Shown: positions 33,457 to 43,271, numbered from the stretch's first letter. The stretch is 64,000 nucleotides of DNA from Herbidospora yilanensis (GCF_001570565.1 NZ_BBXE01000019.1:223746-287745), one strand, 5' to 3'. Notes: generated by a model from the sequence alone, not told the origin. Made by a program: numbers and translations.

Positions 33457-34404
33457 TCAGGGGATGCGGGTGCCGAGCACCAGCGCCGACCCCGCCACCA
33501 GCAGTCCGGCGACGACGGCGCCGATGATGAACCGCTGGGTGATCTCCTGGTGGACGACCCGGTAGCCGAGGCTGGTGCCGATCTGGGCGTAGACCTCGCG
33601 CAGTTCGTCGCCGGACTCGGCGGTGTAGGCGCGGCCGTTGGTGCCGTCGGCCAGCGACTGGAGGGTCTGCTTGTTGACCGGCACCTGGACGCTGCGGCCG
33701 TCGATGGCGACGGTGCCCTCGGGGGTGCCGTAGGCGATGGTGGAGACCGGGACCTTGCCGCCGGCGGCGGCCTCGACGGCCTCGTTGACCGAGCGGCCGC
33801 TGGTGTTGTCGCCGTCGGACAGCAGCACGATGGCGGCGGGCGGCGGGTCGGTGACGGCCTGCTGGTCGAAGGAGCGGATGGCGTCGAGGGAGTTGAAGAC
33901 GGCCTCGCCGATCGCGGTGCCGGGCCGTGTGGTCAGGTTGCGGATGGTGTTGACGACGGCGGCGTGGTCGGTGGTGGGCGGGATGGCCACGGCGGCCGAG
34001 CGGGCGAAGGAGACGACGCCGACGTTGAAGCGTTCGGGCAGGTCCTGGACGAACCGTTCGGCGGCCTGGCGGGCGGCGACCATGCGGGTCGGGGCGACGT
34101 CGGCGGCCTCCATCGACAACGAGATGTCGACGGCGATCATGATGGTGGCGCGGTCGCGCGGCACCCGCACCTCGTCGGCGGGGCGGGCGGCGCCGAGCAC
34201 GAGCAGGCTCATCATGGCCAGGAACAGCCCCGCGGTCAGGTGGCGGCGCCAGCCGGGCTTCTCGGGCGCGACCAGGGCCAGCAGGGCCAGGTTGGTGAAG
34301 CGGACCGCGTAGCGGCGCCGGACGTACTGCATGATCACGTAGACCACGGCGAGGGCGACCAGCGCGGCGAACAGCCAGAGCCACGCGGGGGACAGGAAGA
34401 TCAT
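33457..34404 (-). CDS. VWA-domain membrane protein (BatA-like)
   Basis: 315 residues: two N-terminal membrane helices, a von Willebrand A domain with the MIDAS motif DISLSM (about 93-98), LSDGDNTSG, and a C-terminal membrane helix. Typical third gene of MoxR-DUF58-VWA operons, which assemble or activate metal-containing or surface complexes. Overlaps the DUF58 gene by 4 bp. Confidence 0.9.
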   Translation of the reverse strand: MIFLSPAWLWLFAALVALAVVYVIMQYVRRRYAVRFTNLALLALVAPEKPGWRRHLTAGLFLAMMSLLVLGAARPADEVRVPRDRATIMIAVDISLSMEAADVAPTRMVAARQAAERFVQDLPERFNVGVVSFARSAAVAIPPTTDHAAVVNTIRNLTTRPGTAIGEAVFNSLDAIRSFDQQAVTDPPPAAIVLLSDGDNTSGRSVNEAVEAAAGGKVPVSTIAYGTPEGTVAIDGRSVQVPVNKQTLQSLADGTNGRAYTAESGDELREVYAQIGTSLGYRVVHQEITQRFIIGAVVAGLLVAGSALVLGTRIP

Positions 34405-35303
34405 GCGCGGGCCCTCCGGGCCATCAGATGGGCGGTTCGGCGCTGCCGGAGCACGAACTGGGCGATGTCGGTCATCCAGTCGCGGTCGGTGCGCAGGACG
34501 AGGTGGGCGGCGCCGGCCCGGCGCAGCGCGGCCCGGTTGTCCTCCCGCTGCCGGGCGGCGGCCTCGGCGTAGCGTTCGCGGACGCGGCGGGTGAGGTGGA
34601 TGTCGCGGTGGCGGCCGGTCTCCGGGTCGAGCAGGGTGATCTGGCCGACGTCGGGCAGTTGGAGTTCGCGCGGGTCGATGACCTCGATGGCGAGCACCTG
34701 CTGGCGGGTGGCCAGGCGGCGGATGGGGCGTTCCCAGTCGCCGGGGTCGTCGAGGAAGTCGGAGACGACGACGCGCATGCCGCGGCGGCGGTGGGCGGCG
34801 GCGAGCATCTCGATCGCGCCGCCGAGGCTGCTGGCGCCCTGGGCGCGCGGGGCGTCGGTGAGCGACTGGAGCAGGCCGAACAGGTTGGCGCGGCCGGGCC
34901 GGGCGGGGTAGCGGTGGACCTCCTCGCCGTGCAGCACGTAGGCGCCGAAGCGGTCGCCGACGCGGCTGGACAGGAAGCCGAGCGCGCCGACGGCGTGGAT
35001 GACCAGGGTGCGCTTGTCCATGTCGGCGGTGCCGAAGTCCATGCTGGCGGTGAGGTCGACCAGCGCCCAGGTCTCCAGTTCGCGGTCGGAGATGAGGTCG
35101 CGGACGTGCGGGACGGTGGTGCGGGCGGTGACGTTCCAGTCCATGCGCCGCGTGTCGTCTTCTCCGGGGACGTAGACGCGGGTGTCGCCGAACTCGCTGC
35201 CGGGGCCGGGCAGCAGGCCCAGGTGGCCGCCCTGGAGGAGACCGTCGAGCCGGCGGACGACGGTCAGTTCCAGTTTGCGCAGCGCGGAGTCGGCGCCCTT
35301 CAT
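34401..35303 (-). CDS. DUF58 protein, MoxR partner
   Basis: 300 residues. [28 protein letters not shown] is the DUF58 signature (the R-x-Y-x-x-G-D-D-x-R-x-I-D-W type), followed by [11 protein letters not shown], a degenerate MIDAS-like loop. Cytosolic, usually acting with the MoxR ATPase. Four-bp overlaps on both sides show tight coupling. Confidence 0.9.
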   Translation of the reverse strand: MKGADSALRKLELTVVRRLDGLLQGGHLGLLPGPGSEFGDTRVYVPGEDDTRRMDWNVTARTTVPHVRDLISDRELETWALVDLTASMDFGTADMDKRTLVIHAVGALGFLSSRVGDRFGAYVLHGEEVHRYPARPGRANLFGLLQSLTDAPRAQGASSLGGAIEMLAAAHRRRGMRVVVSDFLDDPGDWERPIRRLATRQQVLAIEVIDPRELQLPDVGQITLLDPETGRHRDIHLTRRVRERYAEAAARQREDNRAALRRAGAAHLVLRTDRDWMTDIAQFVLRQRRTAHLMARRARA

Positions 35304-36352
35304 CGCTGGCCCTGGTTCCAGACGACCAGCGGCGGCGGCACGGAGTGGAGGATCTGGCGGACGACGTCTTCGGGTTCGATCCCGTCGGCCAGCGCGTCGA
35401 AGGTGAGCATGAGCCGGTGGGACATGACGTCGACGGCGACGTCGCGGATGTCGTCGGGCAGCAGGTAGTCGCGGCCGCGCAGCAGCGCCAGGGCGCGGCC
35501 GGCGGCGACCAGGCCGAGGGTGGCGCGGGGGCTGACCCCGATCTCGATGGTCTCCTCCAGTTCGCGCAGCCCGTAGTCGGCGGGGGCGCGGGTGGCCATC
35601 ACCAGGCGCACGACGTAGTCGGCGACGAGCTGGTGGACCGACACGGCCTCGGCCGACTTCTGCAGCGCGAGCAGGCGCGGCGCGTCGAGCACGGGGTCGG
35701 GCGCCGGCGGGGTGACGCTCATGCGGTGGAGGATCTCCAGCTCCTCGTTGGCGCTGGGGTGGCCGACGCGGACCTTGAACAGGAACCGGTCGCGCTGCAC
35801 CTCCGGGAGCGGGTAGACGCCCTCGGACTCGATCGGGTTCTGGGTGGCCAGCACGACGAACGGGCGCGGCAGCGGGTGGGTGACGCCGGCCAGGGAGACC
35901 TGGCGTTCGGCCATGACCTCCAGCAGCGCCGACTGCACCTTCGCCGGGGCGCGGTTGATCTCGTCGGCGAGCAGGAAGTTGACGAACACGGGCCCGAGCT
36001 CGACGTCGAAGCGTTCGGTGCCGGGGTGGTAGACGCGGGTGCCGACGATGTCGCTGGGGACCAGGTCGGGGGTGAACTGGATGCGCGCGAACGTGCCGCC
36101 GACCACGGTGGCCAGGGTCGAGGCGGCCAGCGTCTTGGCCACGCCGGGGACGCCCTCCAGCAGGCAGTGGCCGCGCGCGAGCAGGGCGACCAGGAGCCGT
36201 TCGACCATGTGGTCCTGCCCGACGATGACCCGCCGCACCTCGGCCAGGGCGTCGCGCAGCGCGCCCATGTCGGCGTCGGTCGAGGCGCCACCACCTGCGG
36301 ACATGTTCGCCGGCACGACGGACGTGCCCGGCCCTTCATCAGCAACCATCAT
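35300..36352 (-). CDS. MoxR-type AAA+ ATPase
   Basis: 350 residues. Walker A is [14 protein letters not shown], Walker [14 protein letters not shown], sensor 1 [24 protein letters not shown]. First gene of the MoxR-DUF58-VWA operon; acts as a chaperone-like ATPase. ATG at 36350-36352 or the next codon. The 92-bp divergent gap to the next gene holds a 12-bp palindrome AGACCATGGTCT (36383-36394). Confidence 0.92.
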   Translation of the reverse strand: MMVADEGPGTSVVPANMSAGGGASTDADMGALRDALAEVRRVIVGQDHMVERLLVALLARGHCLLEGVPGVAKTLAASTLATVVGGTFARIQFTPDLVPSDIVGTRVYHPGTERFDVELGPVFVNFLLADEINRAPAKVQSALLEVMAERQVSLAGVTHPLPRPFVVLATQNPIESEGVYPLPEVQRDRFLFKVRVGHPSANEELEILHRMSVTPPAPDPVLDAPRLLALQKSAEAVSVHQLVADYVVRLVMATRAPADYGLRELEETIEIGVSPRATLGLVAAGRALALLRGRDYLLPDDIRDVAVDVMSHRLMLTFDALADGIEPEDVVRQILHSVPPPLVVWNQGQR

Positions 36353-36444
36353 GCGTGTTATTCAATCGTGACTTGGCGGGAAAGACCATGGTCTCACCCT
36401 GCCCGTTGCGATCGCCGGAAACACCCTGTGTGTTTTGATGGGGT

Positions 36445-37185
36445 GTGGCCACTCCTCTCCAGTATGGCGACCCGCCCCGACTGGGTCCGTTCGTCCTGCA
36501 GGCGCGTCTGCAGTCGGCTCCGGCGGGTCTGGTCTACCTGGGGCAGGCGCCCGACGGGCGGGCGGTGTCGGTGGTGGTGCTGACGCGCGGCGCGGCGCTC
36601 GACGCGGCGGCCCGGGACCGGTTCGTGACCGGCATCAAGGAGGCCGAGTCGGCCCGGTCGGGGGTGCGGGGCCTGCTGTCGCGGGTGCGCCGGGCGAGTC
36701 CGGCCACGCCCTTCGTGGTGGCGTGGGACGGCGGTGAGGCGCCGTGGGCGGCCACGCCGTTCGTGCCGGGCGGCCCGGGGGCCGAGAAGTTCCTCGAACC
36801 GGTCATGGTGTCCGGGATGCTGATCGGCGACCGGCACGGTCCCGACTTCGTGCCCTACTGGCTGGGCGACCGCAATCCGGCGCTGCCGGCGCCGCCTCCT
36901 CCGGCCCCGCCGCCGACGGCGACGCCGCGTCAGGTGGCGACGGCCTCGGCGGTGCTGGCGGTGCTGGTGCTGCTGCTCCTGGTGATGGTGTGGTTGTTCC
37001 TGTTCCGGGGCGACGACGAGGCGGTCCCGGCGCAGCCGCTGCCGCCGACGGTGTTCGTGCCGACCCCGCCGCCGGTGCCCGAGCAGTCGGAGCCGACGCG
37101 GCCCACGCCCTCGCCGGGCCCGAGCGAGGGGGGCAGCCCGACGCCGCTTCCCGGTGGCTCCGACGACCCCGGCGACGCGATCTAA
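36445..37185 (+). CDS. Kinase N-lobe-like protein with one membrane helix and Pro-rich tail
   Basis: 246 residues. Residues 8-50 (PRLGPFVLQARLQSAPAGLVYLGQAPDGRAVSVVVL) look like the first strands of an actinobacterial Ser/Thr kinase, but the glycine loop is degenerate, the strand-3 lysine is missing and no catalytic loop follows. A Pro-rich linker, one membrane helix (about 170-192) and an extracellular Pro/Ser/Thr tail complete it. Probably a non-catalytic membrane regulator. GTG start behind a TTTGAT hexamer. Divergent from moxR. Confidence 0.75.
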   Translation: MATPLQYGDPPRLGPFVLQARLQSAPAGLVYLGQAPDGRAVSVVVLTRGAALDAAARDRFVTGIKEAESARSGVRGLLSRVRRASPATPFVVAWDGGEAPWAATPFVPGGPGAEKFLEPVMVSGMLIGDRHGPDFVPYWLGDRNPALPAPPPPAPPPTATPRQVATASAVLAVLVLLLLVMVWLFLFRGDDEAVPAQPLPPTVFVPTPPPVPEQSEPTRPTPSPGPSEGGSPTPLPGGSDDPGDAI

Positions 37186-37196
37186 GCGTACGCTTA
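37183..37196. promoter_or_regulatory. TetR operator 1 (TAAGCG-type palindrome)
   Basis: Perfect 14-bp palindrome TAAGCGTACGCTTA, 6 nt before the ATG of the TetR gene. It contains the TAA stop of the upstream gene and a TACGCT -10 hexamer, so binding should block transcription of tetR. Confidence 0.75.
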
Positions 37197-37202
37197 CCCC
37201 TT

Positions 37203-37799
37203 ATGGAGTTGTGGGACACGGTCGAGCCCCCGGCCGCGCGCCGCCTGGTGGCCGGCGCGGTCGAGTTGTTCGCCGAGCGCGGCTTCGGCGGCGCCTCCAC
37301 GCGCGACATCGCCGCGGCCGCCGGGCTGAGCCCGGGGGCGATGTACGTCCACTTCCCCTCCAAGGCCGAACTGCTGGCCCGGATCGTGCTGATCGTGCAC
37401 GAGGCGGCCTACCGGGCGGTGTCGGCGGCCACGGCGAAGGCCGACACGCCGGCCGCCCGGGTCCGCGCCCTGGTCTACGCGCTGGCCCGTTTCCACGCCG
37501 CTCACCAGCGGGGATGCCGGGTCGTCCAGAACGAGCTGGGCGCGTTGGCCCCCGATGACTGGGCGCGGGTGCGCGGCGAGCGCCGCCGCGTCGAGGGATT
37601 GTTCCGCGACGAGGTGGCGGCGGGGGTGGCCGCGGGCGTGTTCGAGGCGGCCGACGTCGCCGGCACCACGCGGGCGATCGTGTCGATGTGCGTGGACGTC
37701 TCCCGCTGGTACCGCCCCGGCGGCGCCGACAGCCCCGAGGACGTCGGCGCGTTGTACGCCCATCTGGCCCTGCGGATGGTCCGGGCGCTACCCTGCTAA
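37203..37799 (+). CDS. TetR-family regulator of an acyl-CoA operon
   Basis: 198 residues. A TetR helix-turn-helix (AVELFAERGFGGASTRDIAAAAGLSPGAMYVHFPSKAELL, about 17-56) is followed by an all-helical ligand domain, similar in layout to regulators of fatty-acid or steroid degradation. Two nearly identical palindromes flank the gene, one at its own start and one before the acyl-CoA dehydrogenase, so it probably represses both and is released by an acyl-CoA (inference). Confidence 0.9.
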   Translation: MELWDTVEPPAARRLVAGAVELFAERGFGGASTRDIAAAAGLSPGAMYVHFPSKAELLARIVLIVHEAAYRAVSAATAKADTPAARVRALVYALARFHAAHQRGCRVVQNELGALAPDDWARVRGERRRVEGLFRDEVAAGVAAGVFEAADVAGTTRAIVSMCVDVSRWYRPGGADSPEDVGALYAHLALRMVRALPC

Positions 37800-37812
37800 G
37801 CGATCGCTTAGC
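37795..37812. promoter_or_regulatory. TetR operator 2
   Basis: Perfect 18-bp palindrome GCTAAGCGATCGCTTAGC, sharing the TAAGCG-NN-CGCTTA core with operator 1. It overlaps the tetR stop codon and lies 11 nt before the acyl-CoA dehydrogenase ATG. Confidence 0.78.
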
Positions 37813-37823
37813 GGGAGGGTGTC

Positions 37824-38963
37824 ATGCGGCGGACGGTCTATTCAGCGGACCACGAGGCGTTCCGGGAGTCGGTCAGGGAGTTCGTCGCCCGCGAGGCCGA
37901 CCCCCACGCCGCGCGGTTCGCCGAGGAACGGCTCATCGGCCCGCCGGTGTGGCGCGCGGCCGGCCGCCTGGGGCTGCTCGGGCTGGAGATCCCCGAGGAG
38001 TACGGCGGCGTGGCGGCCGGCGACTACCGGTTCAACGCGGTGCTGCACGAGGAGCTGGCCGCCCACGGGATGGCGCTGGCCTCGGGGTTCGGCATCCACT
38101 TCGACATCGTCGCCCCCTACCTGGCCGACCTGACCACCGAGGAGCAGAAGAGGCGCTGGTTGCCGGGCTTCTGCTCCGGCGAGCTGGTCACCGCCATCGG
38201 CATGACCGAACCGGGTGGCGGCTCCGACCTGGCGGCGCTGACGACCAGTGCCGTACGGGACGGCGAGGACTGGGTGCTCAACGGGTCCAAGACGTTCATC
38301 ACCAACGGCGTGCAGGCCGGGCTGGTGGTCGTCGCGGCCCGGACCGGTCCCGGCAAGAAGGGCATCACGCTCTTCGGCGTCGAGGCCGGCATGCCGGGGT
38401 TCGAGCGGGGCCGCAAGCTCGACAAGATGGGCCAGCCCGAGGCCGACACCGCCGAGTTGTTCTTCCGCGACGTCCGCGTCCCGGCCGCGAACGTGATCGG
38501 GCCGGTCGACGGCGGGTTCGTCGCGATGATGGAACGCCTGCCGCAGGAGCGGCTCGGCGCGGCCGTCGCCAACCTCGCGCACGCCTGGTCGGCGCTGGCC
38601 GAGACGCTCGCCTACGTGCGGGAGCGGCGGGCGTTCGGGCAGCCGGTGGGGTCCTTCCAGTACAACAAGTTCACCCTCGCCGGCCTGGTCACCGAACTGG
38701 AGGTGACCCGCGCCTACGTCGACCAGTGCGTCGCCGCCCACGCCGCCCGCGAGCTGACGGCCGTCGAGGCGGCCAAGGCGAAGTTGTGGTCGTCGGAGGT
38801 GCAGTGGCGGGTCCTGGACGCGTGCGTGCAACTGTTCGGCGGGTACGGCTACATGCGGGAACACCGGGTCGCGCGGGCATGGGCCGACGCGCGGGTGACC
38901 CGCATCTGGGCCGGGTCGAGCGAGATCATGCGCGAGATCATCGGCCGGGACCTGGGGTTGTAG
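37824..38963 (+). CDS. Acyl-CoA dehydrogenase (long-chain type)
   Basis: 379 residues. MTEPGGGSDLAAL binds FAD and substrate; QLFGGYGYMREHRVARAWAD and RIWAGSSEIMREII form the C-terminal FAD region. The position used for the catalytic Glu by medium-chain enzymes is Ala here (WAGSS), but LPQERL carries Glu near 242, as in long-chain and isovaleryl-type enzymes, so it should be active. GGGAGGGTG upstream of the ATG. First gene of a three-gene operon under operator 2. Confidence 0.9.
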   Translation: MRRTVYSADHEAFRESVREFVAREADPHAARFAEERLIGPPVWRAAGRLGLLGLEIPEEYGGVAAGDYRFNAVLHEELAAHGMALASGFGIHFDIVAPYLADLTTEEQKRRWLPGFCSGELVTAIGMTEPGGGSDLAALTTSAVRDGEDWVLNGSKTFITNGVQAGLVVVAARTGPGKKGITLFGVEAGMPGFERGRKLDKMGQPEADTAELFFRDVRVPAANVIGPVDGGFVAMMERLPQERLGAAVANLAHAWSALAETLAYVRERRAFGQPVGSFQYNKFTLAGLVTELEVTRAYVDQCVAAHAARELTAVEAAKAKLWSSEVQWRVLDACVQLFGGYGYMREHRVARAWADARVTRIWAGSSEIMREIIGRDLGL

Positions 38964-39368
38964 ATGGGGTACGCGCACTGGGCGGAGACGCCGACCCGCT
39001 GGCGGGACAACGACGTCTACGGGCACCTGAACAACGTCGTCCACTACGAGCTGATGGACTCGGTGATCAACCGCTGGCTGATCTCCGAGGCGGGCCTCGA
39101 CCCGGTGGCCGGCGCCTCCATCGGCCTGTGCGTCCAGTCGCGCTGCACCTACAAGGCCGAGGCCGCCTACCCGGCGGTCATCCGCGTCGGGCTGCGCGTC
39201 GCCAGGCTCGGCACCTCCTCGGTCCGCTACGAGCTGGGCCTGTTCGAGGGCGGGCGGCTGCTGGCCGAGGGGGAGTTCACCCACGTGTTCGTCGACCGCC
39301 GCACCCGCCGGCCCGCGCCGATCGAGGGCCGGATGCGGGCGGCGATGGAGAGGCTGGTGGTCGCGTGA
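38964..39368 (+). CDS. 4HBT-family acyl-CoA thioesterase
   Basis: 134-residue hot-dog protein. The catalytic segment RWRDNDVYGHLNNVVHYE carries the Asp of the 4-hydroxybenzoyl-CoA thioesterase type. Begins one base after the dehydrogenase stop. Hydrolyses an acyl-CoA produced in the same pathway. Confidence 0.9.
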   Translation: MGYAHWAETPTRWRDNDVYGHLNNVVHYELMDSVINRWLISEAGLDPVAGASIGLCVQSRCTYKAEAAYPAVIRVGLRVARLGTSSVRYELGLFEGGRLLAEGEFTHVFVDRRTRRPAPIEGRMRAAMERLVVA

Positions 39369-40447
39369 GGATCCGTTCGGCCGTGCTGGCGCAGACCGGC
39401 CGGCCCCTGGAGGTCCGGGAGCTGACGCTCGCCCCGCCCGGCGAGGGGGAGCTGCTGGTCCGGATCGAGGCGGCGGGGTTGTGCCACTCCGACCTGTCGG
39501 TGATCGACGGGTCGCGGCCGCGCCCGTTGCCGATGGCGCTCGGGCACGAGGCGGCCGGCGTCGTCGCGGTCTCGCGCTCGCCGGAGTTCGCGCCCGGCGA
39601 CCACGTGGTGCTCACCTTCGTCCCGGCCTGCGGCGCCTGCCCGCCGTGCGTGGCCGGGCGGCCCGCGTTGTGCGTGCCGGGCGCGGCGGCCAACCGGGCG
39701 GGCACCCTGCTGGGCGGCGGGCGGCGGCTCGGGGAGGTGTTCCACCACCTGGGCGTGTCGGCCTTCTCCGAGTACGCCGTGGTGTCGGCCCGCTCGGCGG
39801 TGACGGTGCCCGCGCGCCTGCCGTTCGAGGTGGCGGCGCTGTTCGGCTGCGCCGTGCTGACCGGCGCGGGGGCCGCCCTGCACGCCGCCGGGGTGGGGCC
39901 GCGCGACAGCGTGGCGGTGTTCGGGCTCGGCGGGGTCGGCCTGTCGGCGCTGCTGGCGGCGAAGGCGGCCGGGGTGACCACCCTGATCGGCGTCGACGTG
40001 GTCGCCGGCAAACGCGACCTGGCCCTGTCGCTGGGGGCCTCGCACGCCGTGCCGGGAGGAGAGGACGCCGTCGAGCACGTCCGGGACCTGACCGGCGGGG
40101 GAGCGGTGAAGGTCGTCGACACCACCGGCGTCGCGCCGGTCCTGGCGCAGGCCTACGCGGCCACCGCCCCCGGCGGCGTCACCGTCACGGTCGGCCTGCC
40201 CGCCCCCGGCGCCGGGCTCACCATCCCCGCCCTGCCGCTGGTCGCCGAGGAGAAGACGCTGCGCGGCAGCTACCTGGGGTCGTGCGTGCCGCGCCGCGAC
40301 GTGCCCCGCTTCGTGGCCCTGTACGAGTCCGGCGCGCTCCCGGTCGACCGCCTGCTGTCGGGCCGCCTGACGCTCGACGAGGTCAACGAGGGCTTCGACC
40401 GGCTGAGGAGCGGCCAGGCCGTCCGCCAGGTCGTTTTAACGCGTTGA
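39365..40447 (+). CDS. Zinc-dependent alcohol dehydrogenase (MDR family)
   Basis: 360 residues. GLCHSD and GHEAAGVV give catalytic zinc ligands; CGACPPCVAGRPALC binds the structural zinc; VFGLGGVGLSALLAAKAAG binds NAD. GTG start overlapping the thioesterase stop (GTGA). Oxidises an alcohol or reduces an aldehyde, probably in the same acyl-CoA pathway. Confidence 0.92.
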   Translation: MRIRSAVLAQTGRPLEVRELTLAPPGEGELLVRIEAAGLCHSDLSVIDGSRPRPLPMALGHEAAGVVAVSRSPEFAPGDHVVLTFVPACGACPPCVAGRPALCVPGAAANRAGTLLGGGRRLGEVFHHLGVSAFSEYAVVSARSAVTVPARLPFEVAALFGCAVLTGAGAALHAAGVGPRDSVAVFGLGGVGLSALLAAKAAGVTTLIGVDVVAGKRDLALSLGASHAVPGGEDAVEHVRDLTGGGAVKVVDTTGVAPVLAQAYAATAPGGVTVTVGLPAPGAGLTIPALPLVAEEKTLRGSYLGSCVPRRDVPRFVALYESGALPVDRLLSGRLTLDEVNEGFDRLRSGQAVRQVVLTR

Positions 40448-40481
40448 GCCTCACGTAACGGGAGTCCCTAGGGTCGGCCGC

Positions 40482-41345
40482 ATGAAACTCAACGTGATCG
40501 ACACCGTCACGCGGATGCGCGAGATCTTCGCCACCCCGCTGCCCGGACGGCCCGGCGCACTCGGCGAACTGCTCCAGCCGATGGCCGACGCGATGCCGTG
40601 GCTGGACACCGGGGCGCTGGCCGACTTCCACCACCGGGGGTCGGGGTTCCGCGCCGACCGCGACGACGACCGCTACCTGCCCGCGCTCGACCGGCTCGAC
40701 GGCGTGCTCGGCCGGATCGAGGCCGAACTGCACCGCGCCTGGGACCACCAGGCCGCGGCGGTGCCCGGCATCGGCGTCGCCGACACCGTGAACGTGCTGC
40801 TCGTGCTCGGCGACCCCGACGACGCCTACCTGACCGAGACCAGCCACGGCTACTTCGGCATGGGCGGCATCCCCGGCTGGATCCACCTGACGGTGTGGCC
40901 GACCGAGGAGTCTTTGGCGGCCATCGCCTCGTGCGCGGTGCACGAGTTCCACCACAACGTCCGCTACGCCAACGTGACGTGGGATCCGCCGACCGTGCGG
41001 CTCGGCGAGCAGATCGTCTCCGAAGGGCTGGCCGACGCGTTCGTGGCCGAACTGGGCGGGACGCCCGGCTACTGGGCGGACTCGCTGCCCGAGGGGGAGT
41101 TCGAGGGGGCGTACCGGAAGATCGTCGACAATCTGTCGCTGACCGGGATGCACAACTTCTCCGCCTACATCCACGGCGACGCGGCCGCGGCGCGGTTCGG
41201 CGGCACCCCCGTCGGGCTGCCGGCGATGGCCGGATATCCGGTCGGCCGCCGCATCGTCGAGGCGCACCTGGCGGCGACCGGGCTGACCGCGGCGCAGTCG
41301 ACCGCCCTGCCCAGCGCGGAGATCATCGCGAACGCGGGGCTATAG
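40482..41345 (+). CDS. DUF2268 putative zinc metallopeptidase
   Basis: 287 residues. HEFHH (about 151-155, HExxH) with a downstream EGLADAF glutamate is a gluzincin-like site; the TVNVLLVLGDP and GIPGWIHLTVWP blocks match DUF2268. No signal peptide, so cytosolic. TAGGGT at 40469-40474 lies 7 nt before the ATG and no ribosome site is seen, suggesting a leaderless mRNA. Substrate unknown. Confidence 0.85.
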   Translation: MKLNVIDTVTRMREIFATPLPGRPGALGELLQPMADAMPWLDTGALADFHHRGSGFRADRDDDRYLPALDRLDGVLGRIEAELHRAWDHQAAAVPGIGVADTVNVLLVLGDPDDAYLTETSHGYFGMGGIPGWIHLTVWPTEESLAAIASCAVHEFHHNVRYANVTWDPPTVRLGEQIVSEGLADAFVAELGGTPGYWADSLPEGEFEGAYRKIVDNLSLTGMHNFSAYIHGDAAAARFGGTPVGLPAMAGYPVGRRIVEAHLAATGLTAAQSTALPSAEIIANAGL

Positions 41346-41354
41346 TTCTCGCCC

Positions 41355-42110
41355 GTGACCGGGGGACAGATCGTTCTATTGCTGGTGGCCGCGATGGCGG
41401 CCGGGTGGGTCGACGCCGTGGTGGGCGGCGGCGGGCTGCTGCAACTGCCCGCGCTGCTGCTGGCCGGGCTCACCCCGGTCGAGGCCCTGGCCACCAACAA
41501 GAGCGCCTCGGTCCTCGGCACGGCCAGCGCCGCCAGCACCTACGCCCGCCGGACCGGCGTCGACCGGATCGCCGTCCCGGCCGGGGCGGCGGCGGTGCTG
41601 AGCTCGGCCGGCGGGGCGCTGCTGGCGGGGCTGCTCGACCCGGCGGTGCTCAAGCCGCTGATCATCGTGGTGCTGGTGGGGGTGGCGGCGTTCGTGGCGC
41701 TGCGGCCCTCCTTCGGCGCGGTCGCCGATCCCGCGCTGCGCACGCGGGGGCGGCTGGCGGCGGCGCTGCTGGCGGCGGGCGGGGTGATCGCCTTCTACGA
41801 CGGGCTGATCGGGCCCGGCACCGGCACCTTCCTGATCATCGTGTTCACCTCGCTCGTCGGGATGGACTTCGTCCGCGCCTCCGGCACCGCGAAGATCGTC
41901 AACATGGGGACCAATATCGGCGCCATCGCGGTGTTCGCCGTCCAGGGGCACGTGGTGTGGGCGCTGGGGCTGGCGATGGGCGTGGCCAACATCGCCGGCG
42001 CCCAGCTCGGCGCGCGGATGGCGCTCAAGCGGGGCGCCGGCTTCGTCAGGGCCGTTCTGCTGACTGTGGTGTCGGCGCTGGTGCTGCGGCTGGGCTGGGA
42101 CCTGCTGTAG
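41355..42110 (+). CDS. TauE/SafE-family sulfite/organosulfonate exporter
   Basis: 251 residues, about eight membrane helices. GWVDAVVGGGGLLQLPALLLAGLTPVEALATNKSAS and IGPGTGTFLIIVFTSLVGMDFVRASGTAKIVN are the two family repeats. GTG start preceded by TATAGT (41341-41346), which overlaps the stop of the protease gene. Its 3' end overlaps the convergent MFS gene by 65 bp. Confidence 0.9.
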   Translation: MTGGQIVLLLVAAMAAGWVDAVVGGGGLLQLPALLLAGLTPVEALATNKSASVLGTASAASTYARRTGVDRIAVPAGAAAVLSSAGGALLAGLLDPAVLKPLIIVVLVGVAAFVALRPSFGAVADPALRTRGRLAAALLAAGGVIAFYDGLIGPGTGTFLIIVFTSLVGMDFVRASGTAKIVNMGTNIGAIAVFAVQGHVVWALGLAMGVANIAGAQLGARMALKRGAGFVRAVLLTVVSALVLRLGWDLL

Positions 42111-43254
42111 CGACGGGCTTGAGCGCTCCTGCCGCGAGCGCGACGAACAGCGCCATCACGGCCGGGACCCCGAGGGCGAACGGCAGGCCGGTGAACTCGG
42201 CCAGGCCGCCGATCAGCACCGGACCGGCGAGCAGGCCGGTGTATCCGAGGCTGGCGACCCGGGCCAGCGCCCGGCCGCTGGTGGCCGGGTCGCGGTGCCC
42301 GGCGGCGGAGAACACCTGCGGGATGATGCACGACAACCCCGCCCCGAACAGGCCGAACCCGACGATGCCGGCCACCGGGTGGCCGATCAGCAGCGCGGCC
42401 AGCAGGCCGGTCCCGGCCAGGGCGCCGCAGCAGCGCACCAGCACGACCGGGCCGAGCCAGGCCGCCAGCCTGTCGCCGGCGAACCGGCCGATCGTCATCA
42501 TGATCGAGAAGGCGGCGTATCCGGCCGCGCCGACGCTCTCGTCCGACAGCAGGTCCTCGACCAGGTAGACCGAGCTCCAGTCGGCCATCGACCCCTCGCC
42601 GACCAGGCAGCAGAAGGCCAGCACGCCCAGGAACAGCACCCATCCGGCCATCGCGTTGCCGGTCTTGCCGGGCGCCTGCTGCGCGGGGGCGCGCGACAGG
42701 TCGAGCTCGTCGGGCAGCGCCATGCGGGCGCAGAGCAGGGAGATGACCAGGATGAGGGCGCCGACCGTGGCGAACGTGGCCGCCACACCGGCGCCCGCGT
42801 GCGCGAACAACCCGCCGGTGGAGGCCCCGAGGAACCCTCCGACGGAGAAGACGGCGTGGAAGGAGGACATGATCGGGCGGCGGTAGTGGCGTTCGACGAT
42901 GACCGCGTTGGCGTTCATCGACACGTCCAGCACGCCGTGCACGACGCCGAAGGCCAGCAGCGCGGCGGCCAGCCCGATCAGGCCGGGCGCGAAGGCGGGC
43001 AGCACCAGCACGGGGCCCTGCAGCAGGGCGACGGGGATCATGACGCGGCGGGAGCCGTAGCGGTCGACCAGGCGGCCGACGGCCTGCATGCCGGCGATGG
43101 CGCCGGTCGCGATGCCCAGCAGGGCCAGGCTCAGCTCGCCTTCGCTGAGGTTGAGGTCGGATTTGATGGCGGGGATGCGGGAGGTCCAGGTGCCGAGGGC
43201 GACACCGGAGACCAGGAACAGCCCGTAGACGGCCACGCGGGCGCGCAACAACAT
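42046..43254 (-). CDS. MFS transporter (YbjJ/fucose-permease type)
   Basis: 402 residues from ATG at 43252-43254 (MLLRARVAVYGLFLVSGV), 12 helices. GTWTSRIPAIKSDLNLSEGELSLALLG and MNANAVIVERHYRRPIMSSFHAVFSVGGFLGA are typical of the YbjJ branch, linked to sugar or drug export. The DeoR gene upstream ends 17 bp before it, so it probably controls this carrier. Confidence 0.87.
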   Translation of the reverse strand: MLLRARVAVYGLFLVSGVALGTWTSRIPAIKSDLNLSEGELSLALLGIATGAIAGMQAVGRLVDRYGSRRVMIPVALLQGPVLVLPAFAPGLIGLAAALLAFGVVHGVLDVSMNANAVIVERHYRRPIMSSFHAVFSVGGFLGASTGGLFAHAGAGVAATFATVGALILVISLLCARMALPDELDLSRAPAQQAPGKTGNAMAGWVLFLGVLAFCCLVGEGSMADWSSVYLVEDLLSDESVGAAGYAAFSIMMTIGRFAGDRLAAWLGPVVLVRCCGALAGTGLLAALLIGHPVAGIVGFGLFGAGLSCIIPQVFSAAGHRDPATSGRALARVASLGYTGLLAGPVLIGGLAEFTGLPFALGVPAVMALFVALAAGALKPVATAGPSPAAAPAPTPQSAERP

Positions 43255-43271
43255 GTGGGGGATCCGCTCTC

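Noticed and set aside
30302..34384. 1360-codon open frame on the minus strand
   Set aside because: It is antisense to the secDF gene, Arg/Pro/Gly-rich with no domain. Only its last 120 codons (30302-30664) resemble a protein.
36445..37185. Active Ser/Thr kinase
   Set aside because: The lysine and catalytic loop are missing and the protein ends in a membrane helix and Pro-rich tail.
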